From contig JBEKOB010000058.1 of NCBI GenBank assembly GCA_049522195.1, positions 1 through 27,703 of the forward strand: a stretch of DNA of 27,703 nt, written 5' to 3'. The notes under the pieces were generated by a model. That model was not told the DNA's origin and ran no database searches. It saw nothing but the letters and a program-made list of their open reading frames with translations. The DNA comes from UBA9647 sp049522195. Its GTDB lineage: Bacteria; Bacteroidota; Ignavibacteria; UBA10030. Below are positions 7,635-15,387 of this stretch, piece by piece (the stretch's first letter is position 1; every line of letters begins with the position of its first letter). The translations under genes were made by a program, and so were the position numbers.

Positions 7635-7665
7635 GCAGGCACGCACCCACTCAAAGTGTAACTGT

Positions 7666-8529
7666 TTAGCTTTTTAAGCCCTTCAGCCTTTCATGTTCGG
7701 TTTGCAGATAACCAACGTAGGAGCGAATCAGATTACACAGCAATCTACCTTCGGTAGCACTAATCGGATTGCCAGATGAGAGATCAATGCCATGTCGAAC
7801 GCCGCCGCCAGTAGGTGAAGAGAGATAGCCATGCAGTTGTTCACACCAATCTATGGCACGGTCGAACGTTGTACCGAGATTGGTCCTCTTCAACTCGGCA
7901 GCAATCTGATTAAAGTACTTTCCCTTGACCTCGCCTGACTGCAATGGTAGGCCCTTGAACCCTGTCGAAAGAGATTCCAAGACCCAAAGCATTTCTTGAA
8001 CAGCCTCACGGGGTCGATTCTCGGCAAGTAGTTGTTCGGATCGCGCCGTCGACTCCTGCAGTAGCTCGACGGCATTGTCCTCAAGTGTTGGCGGCGGAGG
8101 AGGAACGTGGATTGGCTGGCTGTTCGCTGACAGCTGAATCACTCTTGGGGGGGCAAGTTCAAAGGCGATCTGGTGCTCCTGACAAATCTTGTTGATGAGC
8201 GCAACGTCAGGTATGTCATAACCGTGCGCTTTGTGAATGGACTCAAAAGCATCGTACAATGCTTCGAGAAACAATGGCGGATTGCTCGCGGCGGCGTCCA
8301 TGTAGGACCGCAAGTCAGTTTCTGCCCAGCTCTCTGACGAACTCCAGCTGCGAGTTAATCCGATTGCTCCAGCAAAGAACCCTTTGAAGTGTTCGAGGTT
8401 ATCACGGCGAGTACCTTGTGTCGCGACCTGAGCGACAAGTTTGTAAAATTCGCTCACAGCGTCTACAGGAATCGCCTGGGAACCAGTTGGAACAGTGAAT
8501 CGCCAAGCTCCAGGGAAATGTAATGGCAT
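7666..8529 (-). CDS. Hypothetical protein with Abi_C/HEPN-like C-terminus
   Basis: The protein has 287 aa and no signal peptide. An N-terminal helical region, a proline-rich linker (PIHVPPPPPTLEDN, around 140-155) and a C-terminal helical domain of about 130 residues including 'DWCEQLHGYLSSPTGGGVRHGIDL' and 'CNLIRSYVGYLQTEHERL'. The C-terminal pattern of helices around an R-H-G tripeptide recalls the abortive-infection C-terminal (Abi_C) or HEPN-like domains, which would make this a possible defence cassette; this is inference from layout only. The start at 8529 has a GAGGATTTT ribosome site. The cassette ends match over 14 of 15 bp (7633-7647 against 8570-8584). Confidence 0.7.
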   Translation of the reverse strand: MPLHFPGAWRFTVPTGSQAIPVDAVSEFYKLVAQVATQGTRRDNLEHFKGFFAGAIGLTRSWSSSESWAETDLRSYMDAAASNPPLFLEALYDAFESIHKAHGYDIPDVALINKICQEHQIAFELAPPRVIQLSANSQPIHVPPPPPTLEDNAVELLQESTARSEQLLAENRPREAVQEMLWVLESLSTGFKGLPLQSGEVKGKYFNQIAAELKRTNLGTTFDRAIDWCEQLHGYLSSPTGGGVRHGIDLSSGNPISATEGRLLCNLIRSYVGYLQTEHERLKGLKS

Positions 8530-8582
8530 AAAATCCTCAATGATGATTGCGCACAGTGGCGAACCTAGCGGTGCGTGCTTGC

Positions 8583-8601
8583 GCCTAATGATGAGGCAAC
8601 C
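8583..8601 (-). other. Half attC (remnant)
   Basis: GCCTAAT at 8583-8589 followed by GATGAGGCAACCCGC matches the left end of the family; nothing recognisable follows. The zinc-ribbon gene to its right has lost its own attC. Confidence 0.65.
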
Positions 8602-8653
8602 CGCATTTGAGTGTTCAGTTGAACCACCCGCCACACCAGCGACCGAAACCACG

Positions 8654-9001
8654 TTAAAAGTGCCACACAGAACCGCATTTGGAACAACGAGCTTCTGTCG
8701 GCGTTTCTCTTCGCGAGAGTCCAACAGCAAATAGTGAAAGGCCGAGCGTGAGAAATGCAGCTGTGAGTTTCCCGCCACTGACGCCTTTCTTGACTTGAAC
8801 ATAACGAGTAGTGACCGTTCCTTTGCTCTGGCAGTGTGGACAAATCTTCTGGGCGTCTTGCTCAGAGCGTTTGCGTTGATAGTCCTTGAGGAACTCGTCT
8901 CTTCGCTGGATTTCCTTGCGATGCTGTCGATTAGCATATCTGAAAGCCAAAACAAAGCCAGCGATCATCACTACTACAAAGATATAGGCTATGATGTCCA
9001 T
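8654..9001 (-). CDS. Membrane-anchored double zinc-ribbon protein
   Basis: The protein has 115 aa. One N-terminal membrane segment (IIAYIFVVVMIAGFVLAF), a charged linker (RQHRKEIQRRDEFLKDYQRKR), then CPHCQSKGTVTTRYVQVKKG, a glycine-rich hydrophobic stretch (AAFLTLGLSLFAVGLSR) and CSKCGSVWHF at the very C-terminus. The two CxxC pairs can bind one zinc ion as a ribbon interrupted by the hydrophobic loop. I recognise the arrangement CPHCQSKGTV...CSKCGSxWHF as a recurrent small protein of unknown function. The Shine-Dalgarno is weak. The cassette is damaged on both sides (half attC sites at 8583-8601 and 9057-9098). Confidence 0.78.
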   Translation of the reverse strand: MDIIAYIFVVVMIAGFVLAFRYANRQHRKEIQRRDEFLKDYQRKRSEQDAQKICPHCQSKGTVTTRYVQVKKGVSGGKLTAAFLTLGLSLFAVGLSRRETPTEARCSKCGSVWHF

Positions 9002-9056
9002 TGGTATCTATTCTTTCATCGCAGATTAGGATAGACAACACGGGCCTTCTGACCAT

Positions 9057-9098
9057 ACTAGCCCACGAGCGTTGGTGTGCCGCTCATCATACGCTGAG
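9057..9098 (-). other. Half attC (right part only, decayed)
   Basis: CCCACGAGCGTTGGTGTGCCG matches the right half CAGCGTGCGAGCGCCGGTTTGCCG, and the closing box has decayed (near ATCATAC). No left half precedes it. Confidence 0.5.
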
Positions 9099-9101
9099 CT
9101 G

Positions 9102-10082
9102 TCAGAGATGCTCAAAGTTCAGCGTGCGCTTTCTTCTTGGAGCCATTGCGAAGAGGTAGATTCCAATACCTGGGATCAAATAATAAATGATTTGAGGCAA
9201 GCTCGGTCGCAACGCCAGGTGCAGCTTCCTCCACCATCTGCTCGGGAGCTCTGAAGTTTTCCCAACCGCTTGTGCGAATTCCTTGCTATCGAGATTGTAC
9301 CAGACATTATCGATGGAAGTTGGCTTGAGAAGCGTTTCCATTCCATTGGATAGAACTGCTTCCGCGCAACGATCCCTAATCAAAAGATCTTCCAAGTGCA
9401 CATCAAGCAGGTACATAGAGCAAATGAGAATCGAAACAAGCGAGACAATCACTTTCTTCTTCAATGAACCTTCACGAATTAATAGCGACAAAAGCACAGC
9501 CAAAATCGCCGAATAGAACATGCGCGCTTGCATCTGAACAGCCTCACGAGAGGCCATAAGATGTCCACCAGAGGCAAAGTACTCCTTTAGCACCTCAAGG
9601 AGAGCTGAGTTGTGAGTCGAAATGGTGGATGCGGAACCGTGCATTGTGCTGTCAAGAACAACAACTTGAATGTGGGTGTCGATGGGATTATTGAATTGAA
9701 GTCGGCCCACGAGAAACAAAAGGAGCAGAAATAGTATGAGTATAAGGTCAATGGCGGCAATCGAATGCCAGCTAGGGCGAAAGACATCAGCAAAGAAAGA
9801 GTTTTTCGTCTGATCCTTCGACCGGATCTCTCGCGCTGCCAGACCGATAATGATGCCGACACCAATTGCCTGAAGAGCGAAATTAATATGGATACCTACC
9901 TTGCCCGCACCGATGAGAGTAGCACCTGGCATGATGCCGATTGCGAGTAGTGTGAGCAGGACCAGAACAACCCACGTTACAAGAGATACTGGCCTTTTGA
10001 ATCTCTTTGAAAGTCGATAGCCGAGAAGCCCGAAGACAACATAAGTGATGATGAGTGCCAATATCTGAAGAGAGAGTAGCAT
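9102..10082 (-). CDS. Multi-spanning membrane protein, unknown function
   Basis: The protein has 326 aa. It has about seven hydrophobic segments: near the start (LLSLQILALIITYVVFGLLG), 37-58, 68-84, 113-127 (LILILFLLLLFLVG), 190-204, 212-228 and near the end (IIYYLIPGIGIYLFAM). A roughly 60-residue polar region follows segment four (NPIDTHIQVVVLDSTMHGSAS), and another of about 65 residues precedes the last segment. The C-terminus is basic (APRRKRTLNFEHL). The ATG at 10082 is 7 bp from a strong AGGAGGT site; a TTG one codon earlier is less likely. No family recognised. Both flanking attC sites are decayed. Confidence 0.75.
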   Translation of the reverse strand: MLLSLQILALIITYVVFGLLGYRLSKRFKRPVSLVTWVVLVLLTLLAIGIMPGATLIGAGKVGIHINFALQAIGVGIIIGLAAREIRSKDQTKNSFFADVFRPSWHSIAAIDLILILFLLLLFLVGRLQFNNPIDTHIQVVVLDSTMHGSASTISTHNSALLEVLKEYFASGGHLMASREAVQMQARMFYSAILAVLLSLLIREGSLKKKVIVSLVSILICSMYLLDVHLEDLLIRDRCAEAVLSNGMETLLKPTSIDNVWYNLDSKEFAQAVGKTSELPSRWWRKLHLALRPSLPQIIYYLIPGIGIYLFAMAPRRKRTLNFEHL

Positions 10083-10107
10083 CAACGGACCTCCTTCTGT
10101 TGTCGGG

Positions 10108-10170
10108 CAGCGACAAAACCGCCCGTTGGGAACTCTAGTGCTTTCCTATCCAGCGTGCGAGCGCCGGTGA
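10108..10170 (-). other. Decayed attC site
   Basis: The middle of the site is readable (ACAAAACCGCC, TTTCCTATCCAGCGTGCGAG and CGCCGGT), but both core boxes are lost. The stop codon of the next gene lies only about 8 bp past the remnant. Confidence 0.6.
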
Positions 10171-10177
10171 ATATCTC

Positions 10178-10828
10178 TCATCGAGCATAAATCCAAAGAT
10201 CAATAGAGCATGCATCGACGGGTGAGATATTGATGCCCTTGATATCCGGTTTGACATCCGTCCCGATTGACATATCGCCACTATGGGCATTCCACAAGAC
10301 AACAGGTGGTTCCAAGAACTTCGGAAGAGTGCTGCCATCTACAGGTTTCAAATCCGAATAAAGGAAGTACGTACTCTTTGTAACCTGGAGATCATGAACA
10401 ACGAACAATTTCTGCGGAAGACGTTTGATGGACTCTGAGTAACCTTGCGCCAGGTCTCGGAATTTGGTAAGGTCAGCTAAAGCTGCTGAACCGAGCGAGT
10501 CTAGGATGCCAATATGATCGGACTTGATTTTCAGAGCTTCCAAATCAACCTTCGCTGCTTGAGCCACGTCCTTTGTGACTTGCTCTGTGACGTTCTTTTG
10601 TACGTTGAATCCGAAAAACGCAAGGACGAAGGTCATGATCGCGATGCTGGCATATAAGACATTCAGACTACTCCGAGTGTGCACGACTTGCTCAATCAAG
10701 AAGTTGTCGGCTGGCTTCTTAGAATCTGCGGAGGATGTAAGCTTCTTGAGAGACAAATAAGACCATATTGTGAATATGAAATTGGCAATCACGACGATGC
10801 CGACCAGGACGATAAGAAGTGAGTTCAT
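10178..10828 (-). CDS. Two-TM protein with soluble C-terminal domain, unknown
   Basis: The protein has 216 aa. Two N-terminal membrane segments (LLIVLVGIVVIANFIFTIWSYL and VLYASIAIMTFVLAFFGF) are followed by a helical stretch (KNVTEQVTKDVAQAAKVDLEALKIK) and a mixed domain ending 'DACSIDLWIYAR'. The start at 10828 has a GGAGGCTTTC leader. The gene ends almost on the decayed attC, so its natural C-terminus may have been altered. I recognise no family. Confidence 0.72.
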   Translation of the reverse strand: MNSLLIVLVGIVVIANFIFTIWSYLSLKKLTSSADSKKPADNFLIEQVVHTRSSLNVLYASIAIMTFVLAFFGFNVQKNVTEQVTKDVAQAAKVDLEALKIKSDHIGILDSLGSAALADLTKFRDLAQGYSESIKRLPQKLFVVHDLQVTKSTYFLYSDLKPVDGSTLPKFLEPPVVLWNAHSGDMSIGTDVKPDIKGINISPVDACSIDLWIYAR

Positions 10829-10886
10829 GAAAGCCTCCGATTACGATGACATTTGCAGCCTGTGAAGCCCTACCGGCAGCCATTGC

Positions 10887-11044
10887 AGCTAACATCTAGG
10901 CAAACCGCCGTTGCGGACCGCCCGTATCGAACTGATTCTCAATTGCTCTGGCGGCGAGCAATGGAGCGAGCACTTTTCATTCAGCCGATCTTGTTTCAAC
11001 ATCGCCTTTCCAGCGTGCGAGCGTCGGTGTACCGTTTATTAGGC
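10887..11044 (-). other. attC site
   Basis: AGCTAAC at 10887-10893 and ATTAGGC at 11038-11044, each one base off consensus. The interior is complete: GGCAAACCGCCGTTGCGGACC, TCTGGCGGCGAGCAATGGAGCGAG and CAGCGTGCGAGCG. Confidence 0.82.
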
Positions 11045-11053
11045 GCCGCGCAG

Positions 11054-11644
11054 TCATTTGCGCAGTTTGCCGTACGTTGTGTCCTGCACGGTCGATTCAG
11101 TAGAATTAGCGCGTGCTGTCGATTGATATGGATATTTAGCTCTGATGTCATTGTTCATTTCAACATAGAGTTGCCGCTGAACAAAGTACGCTACCGAGAG
11201 GATGGCGGCTAATAGCCAACAAGTGACATAGAAAGGGCGTCGTCTTGGAATGGAAACCTTGGGTAGCCAAAGGTGCAATGAGATCGCAAGGCAGATAAGT
11301 GCAATCACAATGAGTCGCAACATCACCAGGTTCCCGTATGTGTGACCAAACGTATATCGTAGCTGTTCTGGCAACTGAGTCTGAAGAGCAATGAGTTGGT
11401 CTGGTGTGCTCTTGGTACTTGGCCAGAGGGTCCCGATGGCTCCGTGAACAACTAGATGAGCTGAAAAGCCAACTACGTATGAGAGGAACGCTGAAGCGAT
11501 GGCAACGTAGGGCAGAAGCGCACCCACTTTCTGCGGATAGTCCAGACTATATATCTGAGCGTAACGTAGGAACGCGAAGAATGCCGCTGAAACAAAAATG
11601 AAACCGGCTATAGTGACTTCAATCCACGGTATTAGAGAGCCCAT
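11054..11644 (-). CDS. Four-TM membrane protein, unknown function
   Basis: The protein has 196 aa. Hydrophobic segments lie at about 9-26 (VTIAGFIFVSAAFFAFL), 43-66 (LLPYVAIASAFLSYVVGFSA), 108-126 (LVMLRLIVIALICLAISLHL) and 138-153 (VTCWLLAAILSVAYFV). The conserved-looking 'RYTFGHTYGNLVMLR' precedes the third helix, and the tail is polar. The start at 11644 has a GGGAGAAC site. No family recognised. It is a single-gene cassette with weakly matching ends. Confidence 0.72.
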   Translation of the reverse strand: MGSLIPWIEVTIAGFIFVSAAFFAFLRYAQIYSLDYPQKVGALLPYVAIASAFLSYVVGFSAHLVVHGAIGTLWPSTKSTPDQLIALQTQLPEQLRYTFGHTYGNLVMLRLIVIALICLAISLHLWLPKVSIPRRRPFYVTCWLLAAILSVAYFVQRQLYVEMNNDIRAKYPYQSTARANSTESTVQDTTYGKLRK

Positions 11645-11749
11645 CGTTCTCCCTTTCTGAACCTGACGTGAAGGTCGATGCTTGGATCAAGGTTGATTCG
11701 GCTTTGTTGCACATGACTGGTCGGCAAACCGCCACCTTGCCTGCGTGGC

Positions 11750-11800
11750 AGCTAACGATTTAGGCAAACCGCCGTTGCGAGCCGCCATCTTGCGCAGGCG
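11750..11800 (-). other. Half attC (truncated)
   Basis: AGCTAAC at 11750-11756, then GATTTAGGCAAACCGCC and GCGAGCCGCC. The right half is absent before the next gene. A second fragment of GGCAAACCGCC at about 11723-11733 suggests a partial duplication. Confidence 0.7.
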
Positions 11801-11844
11801 CGCTCAAAACAATTTCGCATACATCATGAAACTACATCGCAGAA

Positions 11845-12717
11845 TTACCGAATGAAGCGCAGTCCATCTTTATCAACGATGATTGTTCTACCGGCGCCCA
11901 CCTCCACATAGTGATCGCCGTAGGCCTTCCGGAATGCCGCTTTCGCCTTATCGCCTGTGCAGTGCCCAGGACCGCAATAGCGCACACCCATCGATTTGAA
12001 AGAATCCACGATGGTCTTAATCTGCTCATCCGTGTGATTCAATAAATGAAAACCACCCAAGACCAGATAAATATCCTTGTTCACTATCTCTTTTGCCCTC
12101 TTCAGTATCGACACAATTCCCGGGTGGGAACAACCAGTGATCAGTACCAGTCCCTGCGGAGTGTCGATGATCAAGCTCTGTTCGTCTCCATGTATCACTT
12201 TTGGCGGCACGACTCCAGGCATGATTCCAGTCAAAAACACGTGAGGAAATAGTTCGACAGGTAAAGAATCTACTCGTTCAATTCGGGCGACTTGGCACGG
12301 CAGTTCGCAGGGAAGAAATGCGATCTCCAGATTCTTCCAACCGGTGGCGCCCATCGTGGCTGCCTGGTAGCTCATCGTCGAAGTGTCAGGAACTACTAGT
12401 CCACCAATGTGATCACCATGACGATGCGAGAATACCAGATATTGAATCTGGTTTGGGTCGATGTTCGCCTGTTTCATGTTATGCTTCAAAATACCTGGAT
12501 CGTTCCCAGCGTCGAAGAGAATCGTCTTTTCCAGACCCGCGATAGAACATGAAAAGCCCCAAGCCGCCGTGAACATCGTATCATAGGACACATTATCACA
12601 TAAAATGGTGATCGTAACCGGTGACACGATGGATGAATCACCCTTGACGGGGTCTGCCGCTGAGCAACACCCTATGACAAATATCTCCAGGGCAATGAGT
12701 ATTAAGAAGTTTCTCAT
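11845..12717 (-). CDS. Exported metallo-beta-lactamase-fold hydrolase
   Basis: The protein has 290 aa. A lipoprotein-type signal (MRNFLILIALEIFVIGCCSA) is followed by an MBL fold. The metal motif is FSHRHGDHIGG (HxHxDH, around 99-104), with GCSHPGI providing the next histidine (around 195) and GGFHLL and GPGHCTGD further along. This set, with 'ILFDAGNDPGIL' near the start, fits the MBL subgroup often annotated as 7,8-dihydropterin-6-methyl-4-(beta-D-ribofuranosyl)-aminobenzene-5'-phosphate synthase-like; the actual substrate is unknown, and export makes a role in methanopterin synthesis unlikely. The start at 12717 has a strong GGAGGATAC leader. Confidence 0.85.
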   Translation of the reverse strand: MRNFLILIALEIFVIGCCSAADPVKGDSSIVSPVTITILCDNVSYDTMFTAAWGFSCSIAGLEKTILFDAGNDPGILKHNMKQANIDPNQIQYLVFSHRHGDHIGGLVVPDTSTMSYQAATMGATGWKNLEIAFLPCELPCQVARIERVDSLPVELFPHVFLTGIMPGVVPPKVIHGDEQSLIIDTPQGLVLITGCSHPGIVSILKRAKEIVNKDIYLVLGGFHLLNHTDEQIKTIVDSFKSMGVRYCGPGHCTGDKAKAAFRKAYGDHYVEVGAGRTIIVDKDGLRFIR

Positions 12718-13265
12718 GTATCCTCCTTCTGAAGAATTACCTTAACAACCAATTCAATTCCTTTCACTCTCGTTGGATAATCACTCCTGACAAGCTTATG
12801 CGGCGACGCAATGACACACTACTATATGGACGCATTGCGTTGGGAGCCCTGATTCCAGCAAGTGGACGCAGTACTGCGTTCTTGTCACCTATAGATACAA
12901 AAACCTCCTTCATCGCCTCTGCGAATCCGGAGGTTTCAATACCACATTGCACAGGTAGGTTCGAATGTCAGAGGCGGGCTACGGTGTCTGGTGGTGATGG
13001 TAAGAGAGTATCAGGTCAAAATCAATTCGTACAAGTACCGACAAGCCTGTACGTAGAAGTATGGGCAACTACAGAAGGTTAAATTGACTTGCAGAATTTA
13101 GGAATGGTGATTCAATCTTGGGGAAAAGCTGGGGTGTGACTGAAGATTTACTGAGTAAAACAAAGAATCCCCACCGATCTTCACCGATGAATGCGATGAT
13201 GTGGTGATCGATCAGAACTTGGTTTCACATCTTGAGGGAGCACGCGAGCGCCGGTTTGCTGCTTT
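12718..13265. other. Degraded cassette region without a convincing gene
   Basis: 548 bp. It contains an attC interior fragment at 12798-12816 (GCGGCGACGCAATG), a copy of a ~123-bp structured repeat (12830-12952), about 290 bp of unassigned sequence, and the right half of an attC (13240-13272). A + strand frame ending near 13082 encodes a short stretch reminiscent of a bacterial Ig-like repeat (TVSGGDGKRVSGQNQFVQV), which may be relic coding sequence. No intact gene is evident. Confidence 0.5.
12830..12952 (-). repeat. Duplicated structured element, copy A
   Basis: About 85-88% identical to 21796-21920 across most of its length. It contains ACGCATTGCGT, the perfect palindrome ACGCAGTACTGCGT (12866-12879) and an AAACCTCC...GGAGGTTT hairpin. 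See copy B. Confidence 0.75.
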
Positions 13266-13272
13266 GTTAGCC
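13240..13272 (-). other. Half attC (right part)
   Basis: GCACGCGAGCGCCGGTTTGC and a closing GTTAGCC at 13266-13272. The left half is separated by the degraded region (remnant at 12798-12816). The stop codon of the next gene lies in this box. Confidence 0.7.
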
Positions 13273-14049
13273 GCCGTTTGCGAGTTCAACATAGTGATTG
13301 AGGTCATCAATTAGCAGCCCAAGCTTGTGATCGATTGCGTAAAGGAGGCGTTGTGTCTCGTCGATTGAGGAATCAACCTCCTCAATAGTAGGACGGTATG
13401 CTCGCTTATGAACAACCTGATGACGAAGCGTCACGACGCGTGGGCTCTTGAGATCTAGTAGAAGCTGAGAGAGATGTACATCGGGCAATTTTCGGATTAG
13501 ATCGTCGGTTGGTTGATTGGTCTTATTCGGAAGATCGTTGATAAAAGCCTCTGCTTCAGCCATGCCCTTTGGGTTTGGAGGGTTAAGCATCATGGTTATG
13601 AACACACCTGATAACGAATTGAATGTGAACTTTTTGATCGTGCTATAAAGGAGGTTAGACAAATCGTTGAAGCGATGCAGCTCATGAGTCCCTTCTTCAG
13701 CATATGGTTTGTAAAGGAGCTCGACGCGGAGAAACAGGCTGAGATACACTTCGAATGACTGGGCGAGGTTAAGTATGCAATAAGCATAGTACTTCTGGGA
13801 CTTAAGGATCTGGCAATCAATGATGAGCATCTGCCAAGCGGGATTTACCAGATCACCTCCGATGAAGAAGGATTCCTGGCACTCGGTTTTCTGGCAAGTT
13901 ACTTGTCGCCGTGCAATGGGCTCGAAACACGCGAAATCGGATGCACGGTTAAAGGTATTAGGAAAACCGCAATAAGGACAATCGACGAAGAAATTCTCGT
14001 AGGTCGAGTACTTTTGTCGTACGAACGGAATGGCAGGGTCTTGTGGCAT
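13267..14049 (-). CDS. Zinc-finger protein with HEPN-like domain
   Basis: The protein has 260 aa. The N-terminal region has a zinc-binding pattern (CPYC near 24-27 and CQKTEC near 52-57). The rest is helical. Near residues 205-215 it reads VVTLRHQVVHKRAYRP, containing R-x4-H, the active-site signature of HEPN ribonucleases common in toxin-antitoxin and abortive-infection systems. A long helix follows (EEVDSSIDETQRLLYAIDHKLG), as HEPN folds have. RNase function and a defence role are inferences. The stop codon TAA is supplied by the attC box itself (GGCTAAC). Cassette ends match over 14 of 15 bp (13270-13284 with 14060-14074). Confidence 0.75.
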   Translation of the reverse strand: MPQDPAIPFVRQKYSTYENFFVDCPYCGFPNTFNRASDFACFEPIARRQVTCQKTECQESFFIGGDLVNPAWQMLIIDCQILKSQKYYAYCILNLAQSFEVYLSLFLRVELLYKPYAEEGTHELHRFNDLSNLLYSTIKKFTFNSLSGVFITMMLNPPNPKGMAEAEAFINDLPNKTNQPTDDLIRKLPDVHLSQLLLDLKSPRVVTLRHQVVHKRAYRPTIEEVDSSIDETQRLLYAIDHKLGLLIDDLNHYVELANGG

Positions 14050-14071
14050 ATATTGTCCTCTCGCAAATGGC

Positions 14072-14228
14072 GGCTGACGATTTCAGGCAAAACGCCATTG
14101 CGAGCCGCCACATTCAACTGACTCAACATTTCCTAGCGGGACGCAATGGAGCGAGCGCTTACATTCAGCCAAAGTTGAACTTCCTTTGCTTATCAAGTGA
14201 GCGAGCGCCGTGTTGCCGTTTGTTCGCC
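14072..14228 (-). other. attC site with compensating core changes
   Basis: GGCTGAC at 14072-14078 and GTTCGCC at 14222-14228. Both boxes depart from consensus. The interior (TTTCAGGCAAAACGCCATTGC, GGACGCAATGGAGCGAGC) is complete. Confidence 0.75.
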
Positions 14229-14237
14229 GCAGCCGCT

Positions 14238-14657
14238 TCACTTCATCTGAAGCTTATCCCAAATAATATAAAGGTTGTCCCATTGCGATAGTTTTCCTGT
14301 GACGGAATTGAATGCCAGATTGCGATCACCATACGACCAGATTATCCAGCCATGCTCTAGATCTCTTGCAATCATGATCGGGGAACCCAGAAGTTTTCTT
14401 ACATCATCCCGAGAGAGGCCCTTCTTGAGCATTGCCCAGTTCCGGAAGAACCTAATGGTGTCGATTTGGCGCGCAACGTGACTGCTCGTCGTGTCAATTT
14501 CTCGGCCCATTAACCGTCGCATGAGTGAATCATAACGTGCATCCTCACGACCTAGAACGTGCCGCGGTTCCTGTGCATAACTAATCGCCGTAAAGCTAGC
14601 GATCCCTGTGAGGGCGCAGAGAAGAAGAGTGAAAACCGGTGAGATGATCGTTTTCAT
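14238..14657 (-). CDS. Secreted BamE/SmpA-like small protein
   Basis: The protein has 139 aa. Signal peptide MKTIISPVFTLLLCALTG...SYAQ, a helical middle, then 'MLKKGLSRDDVRKLLGSPIM' followed by 'HGWIIWSYGDRNLAFNSVTGKL'. The motif 'KGLSRDDVRKLLGSP...W.Y......F' is the SmpA/OmlA (BamE-like) fold used by many small envelope lipoproteins. Here there is no clear lipobox, so it is probably a periplasmic BamE-fold protein rather than true BamE. Single-gene cassette; ends match perfectly over 9 bp (14233-14241 with 14692-14700). Confidence 0.78.
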   Translation of the reverse strand: MKTIISPVFTLLLCALTGIASFTAISYAQEPRHVLGREDARYDSLMRRLMGREIDTTSSHVARQIDTIRFFRNWAMLKKGLSRDDVRKLLGSPIMIARDLEHGWIIWSYGDRNLAFNSVTGKLSQWDNLYIIWDKLQMK

Positions 14658-14704
14658 CGTGTGTGTCCTGAAATGATAATCAATATACAGTGTGAAGCGG
14701 TGGC

Positions 14705-14857
14705 AGCGAACGTTTAGGCAAAACGCCGTACCGCTGCGAGCTCATTCTGATTACGAAAGTGCGAGCAGCGGTATGGAGCGAACCCTTTACATCTTGCCCA
14801 CCATCGAGTTTCGGTCGCCTATCCAGTGTGCGAGCGCCGGTTTGCTGTTGGTTATGC
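14705..14857 (-). other. attC site
   Basis: AGCGAAC at 14705-14711 (degenerate) and GTTATGC at 14851-14857. The middle has a variant stem (CCGCTGCGAGC...GTGCGAGCAGCGG) in place of the GCCGCC stem. Confidence 0.8.
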
Positions 14858-14870
14858 GCACCCCAGCACT

Positions 14871-15350
14871 TTAGACGACGGTCATGTGTAATGTGATGAG
14901 CCACTTGCCACCGACCTTCTTCACGACAAGCAGGTTTCGTCCGATGGCTTTCTGTCCACTATTTGTGGCCTCGTACTTGCACAGAAGGGTTGCAAGATCA
15001 CAAGACAATTGAATCGAGATAATAGAAACGGAATCGATATGACCGCCGCTCTTGATTCCCCTTTGAAAGTTCGCAATAACACGGTCACGTCCGTGTGCGA
15101 CAAGACCCTGGACGTGAGAAGAAATGTAATCGGCGTCTGGAGTGTACAGTGCTGCGAGTGTTGTGGAATCGTTGTCATTGTACGCCCGCATCCAGATCTG
15201 CCCAAGTTCATTGAAATGTTCTGCAACTCCGTCCGTCGAATCCGATATTGAGGTGGATCTTCCGACGAGAGTACTGGATACCAGCAAGTTTTGTGAAAGA
15301 GCGGCAGAAGAGAACAATGCGATAGTGAGAAAAAGAACAATAGCTTTCAT
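14871..15350 (-). CDS. Secreted NTF2-like (DUF4440/SnoaL-type) protein
   Basis: The protein has 159 aa. Signal peptide MKAIVLFLTIALFSSAALSQ, then an NTF2-like domain: 'FNELGQIWMRAYNDNDSTTLAALYTPDADYISSHVQGLVAHGRDRVIANF' is the typical opening helix, 'Y.pdA' strand and 'G...i...f' pattern, and the end 'GRNLLVVKKVGGKWLITLHM' is the typical last strand pair. Such proteins bind small ligands or act as accessory domains; no catalytic role can be given. The start at 15350 is supported by GGAG eight bases upstream and by the signal peptide. Its upstream attC has been deleted (see 15388-15420). Confidence 0.82.
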   Translation of the reverse strand: MKAIVLFLTIALFSSAALSQNLLVSSTLVGRSTSISDSTDGVAEHFNELGQIWMRAYNDNDSTTLAALYTPDADYISSHVQGLVAHGRDRVIANFQRGIKSGGHIDSVSIISIQLSCDLATLLCKYEATNSGQKAIGRNLLVVKKVGGKWLITLHMTVV

Positions 15351-15387
15351 GAATCGGTCTCCAAATATCAGGTTAGATATTTCACTT

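Noticed and set aside
7478..7654. N-terminal extension of the M1-like peptidase, and similar extensions of several other genes
   Set aside because: They read through attC or cassette-end sequence, and in most cases start upstream of an evident signal peptide or ribosome site.
12764..12952. Short peptide gene MKEVFVSIGDKN... shared by both copies of the duplicated element
   Set aside because: Most differences between the copies change amino acids, while a stem is preserved by compensating changes, so a structural explanation fits better. The frames also differ completely outside the element.
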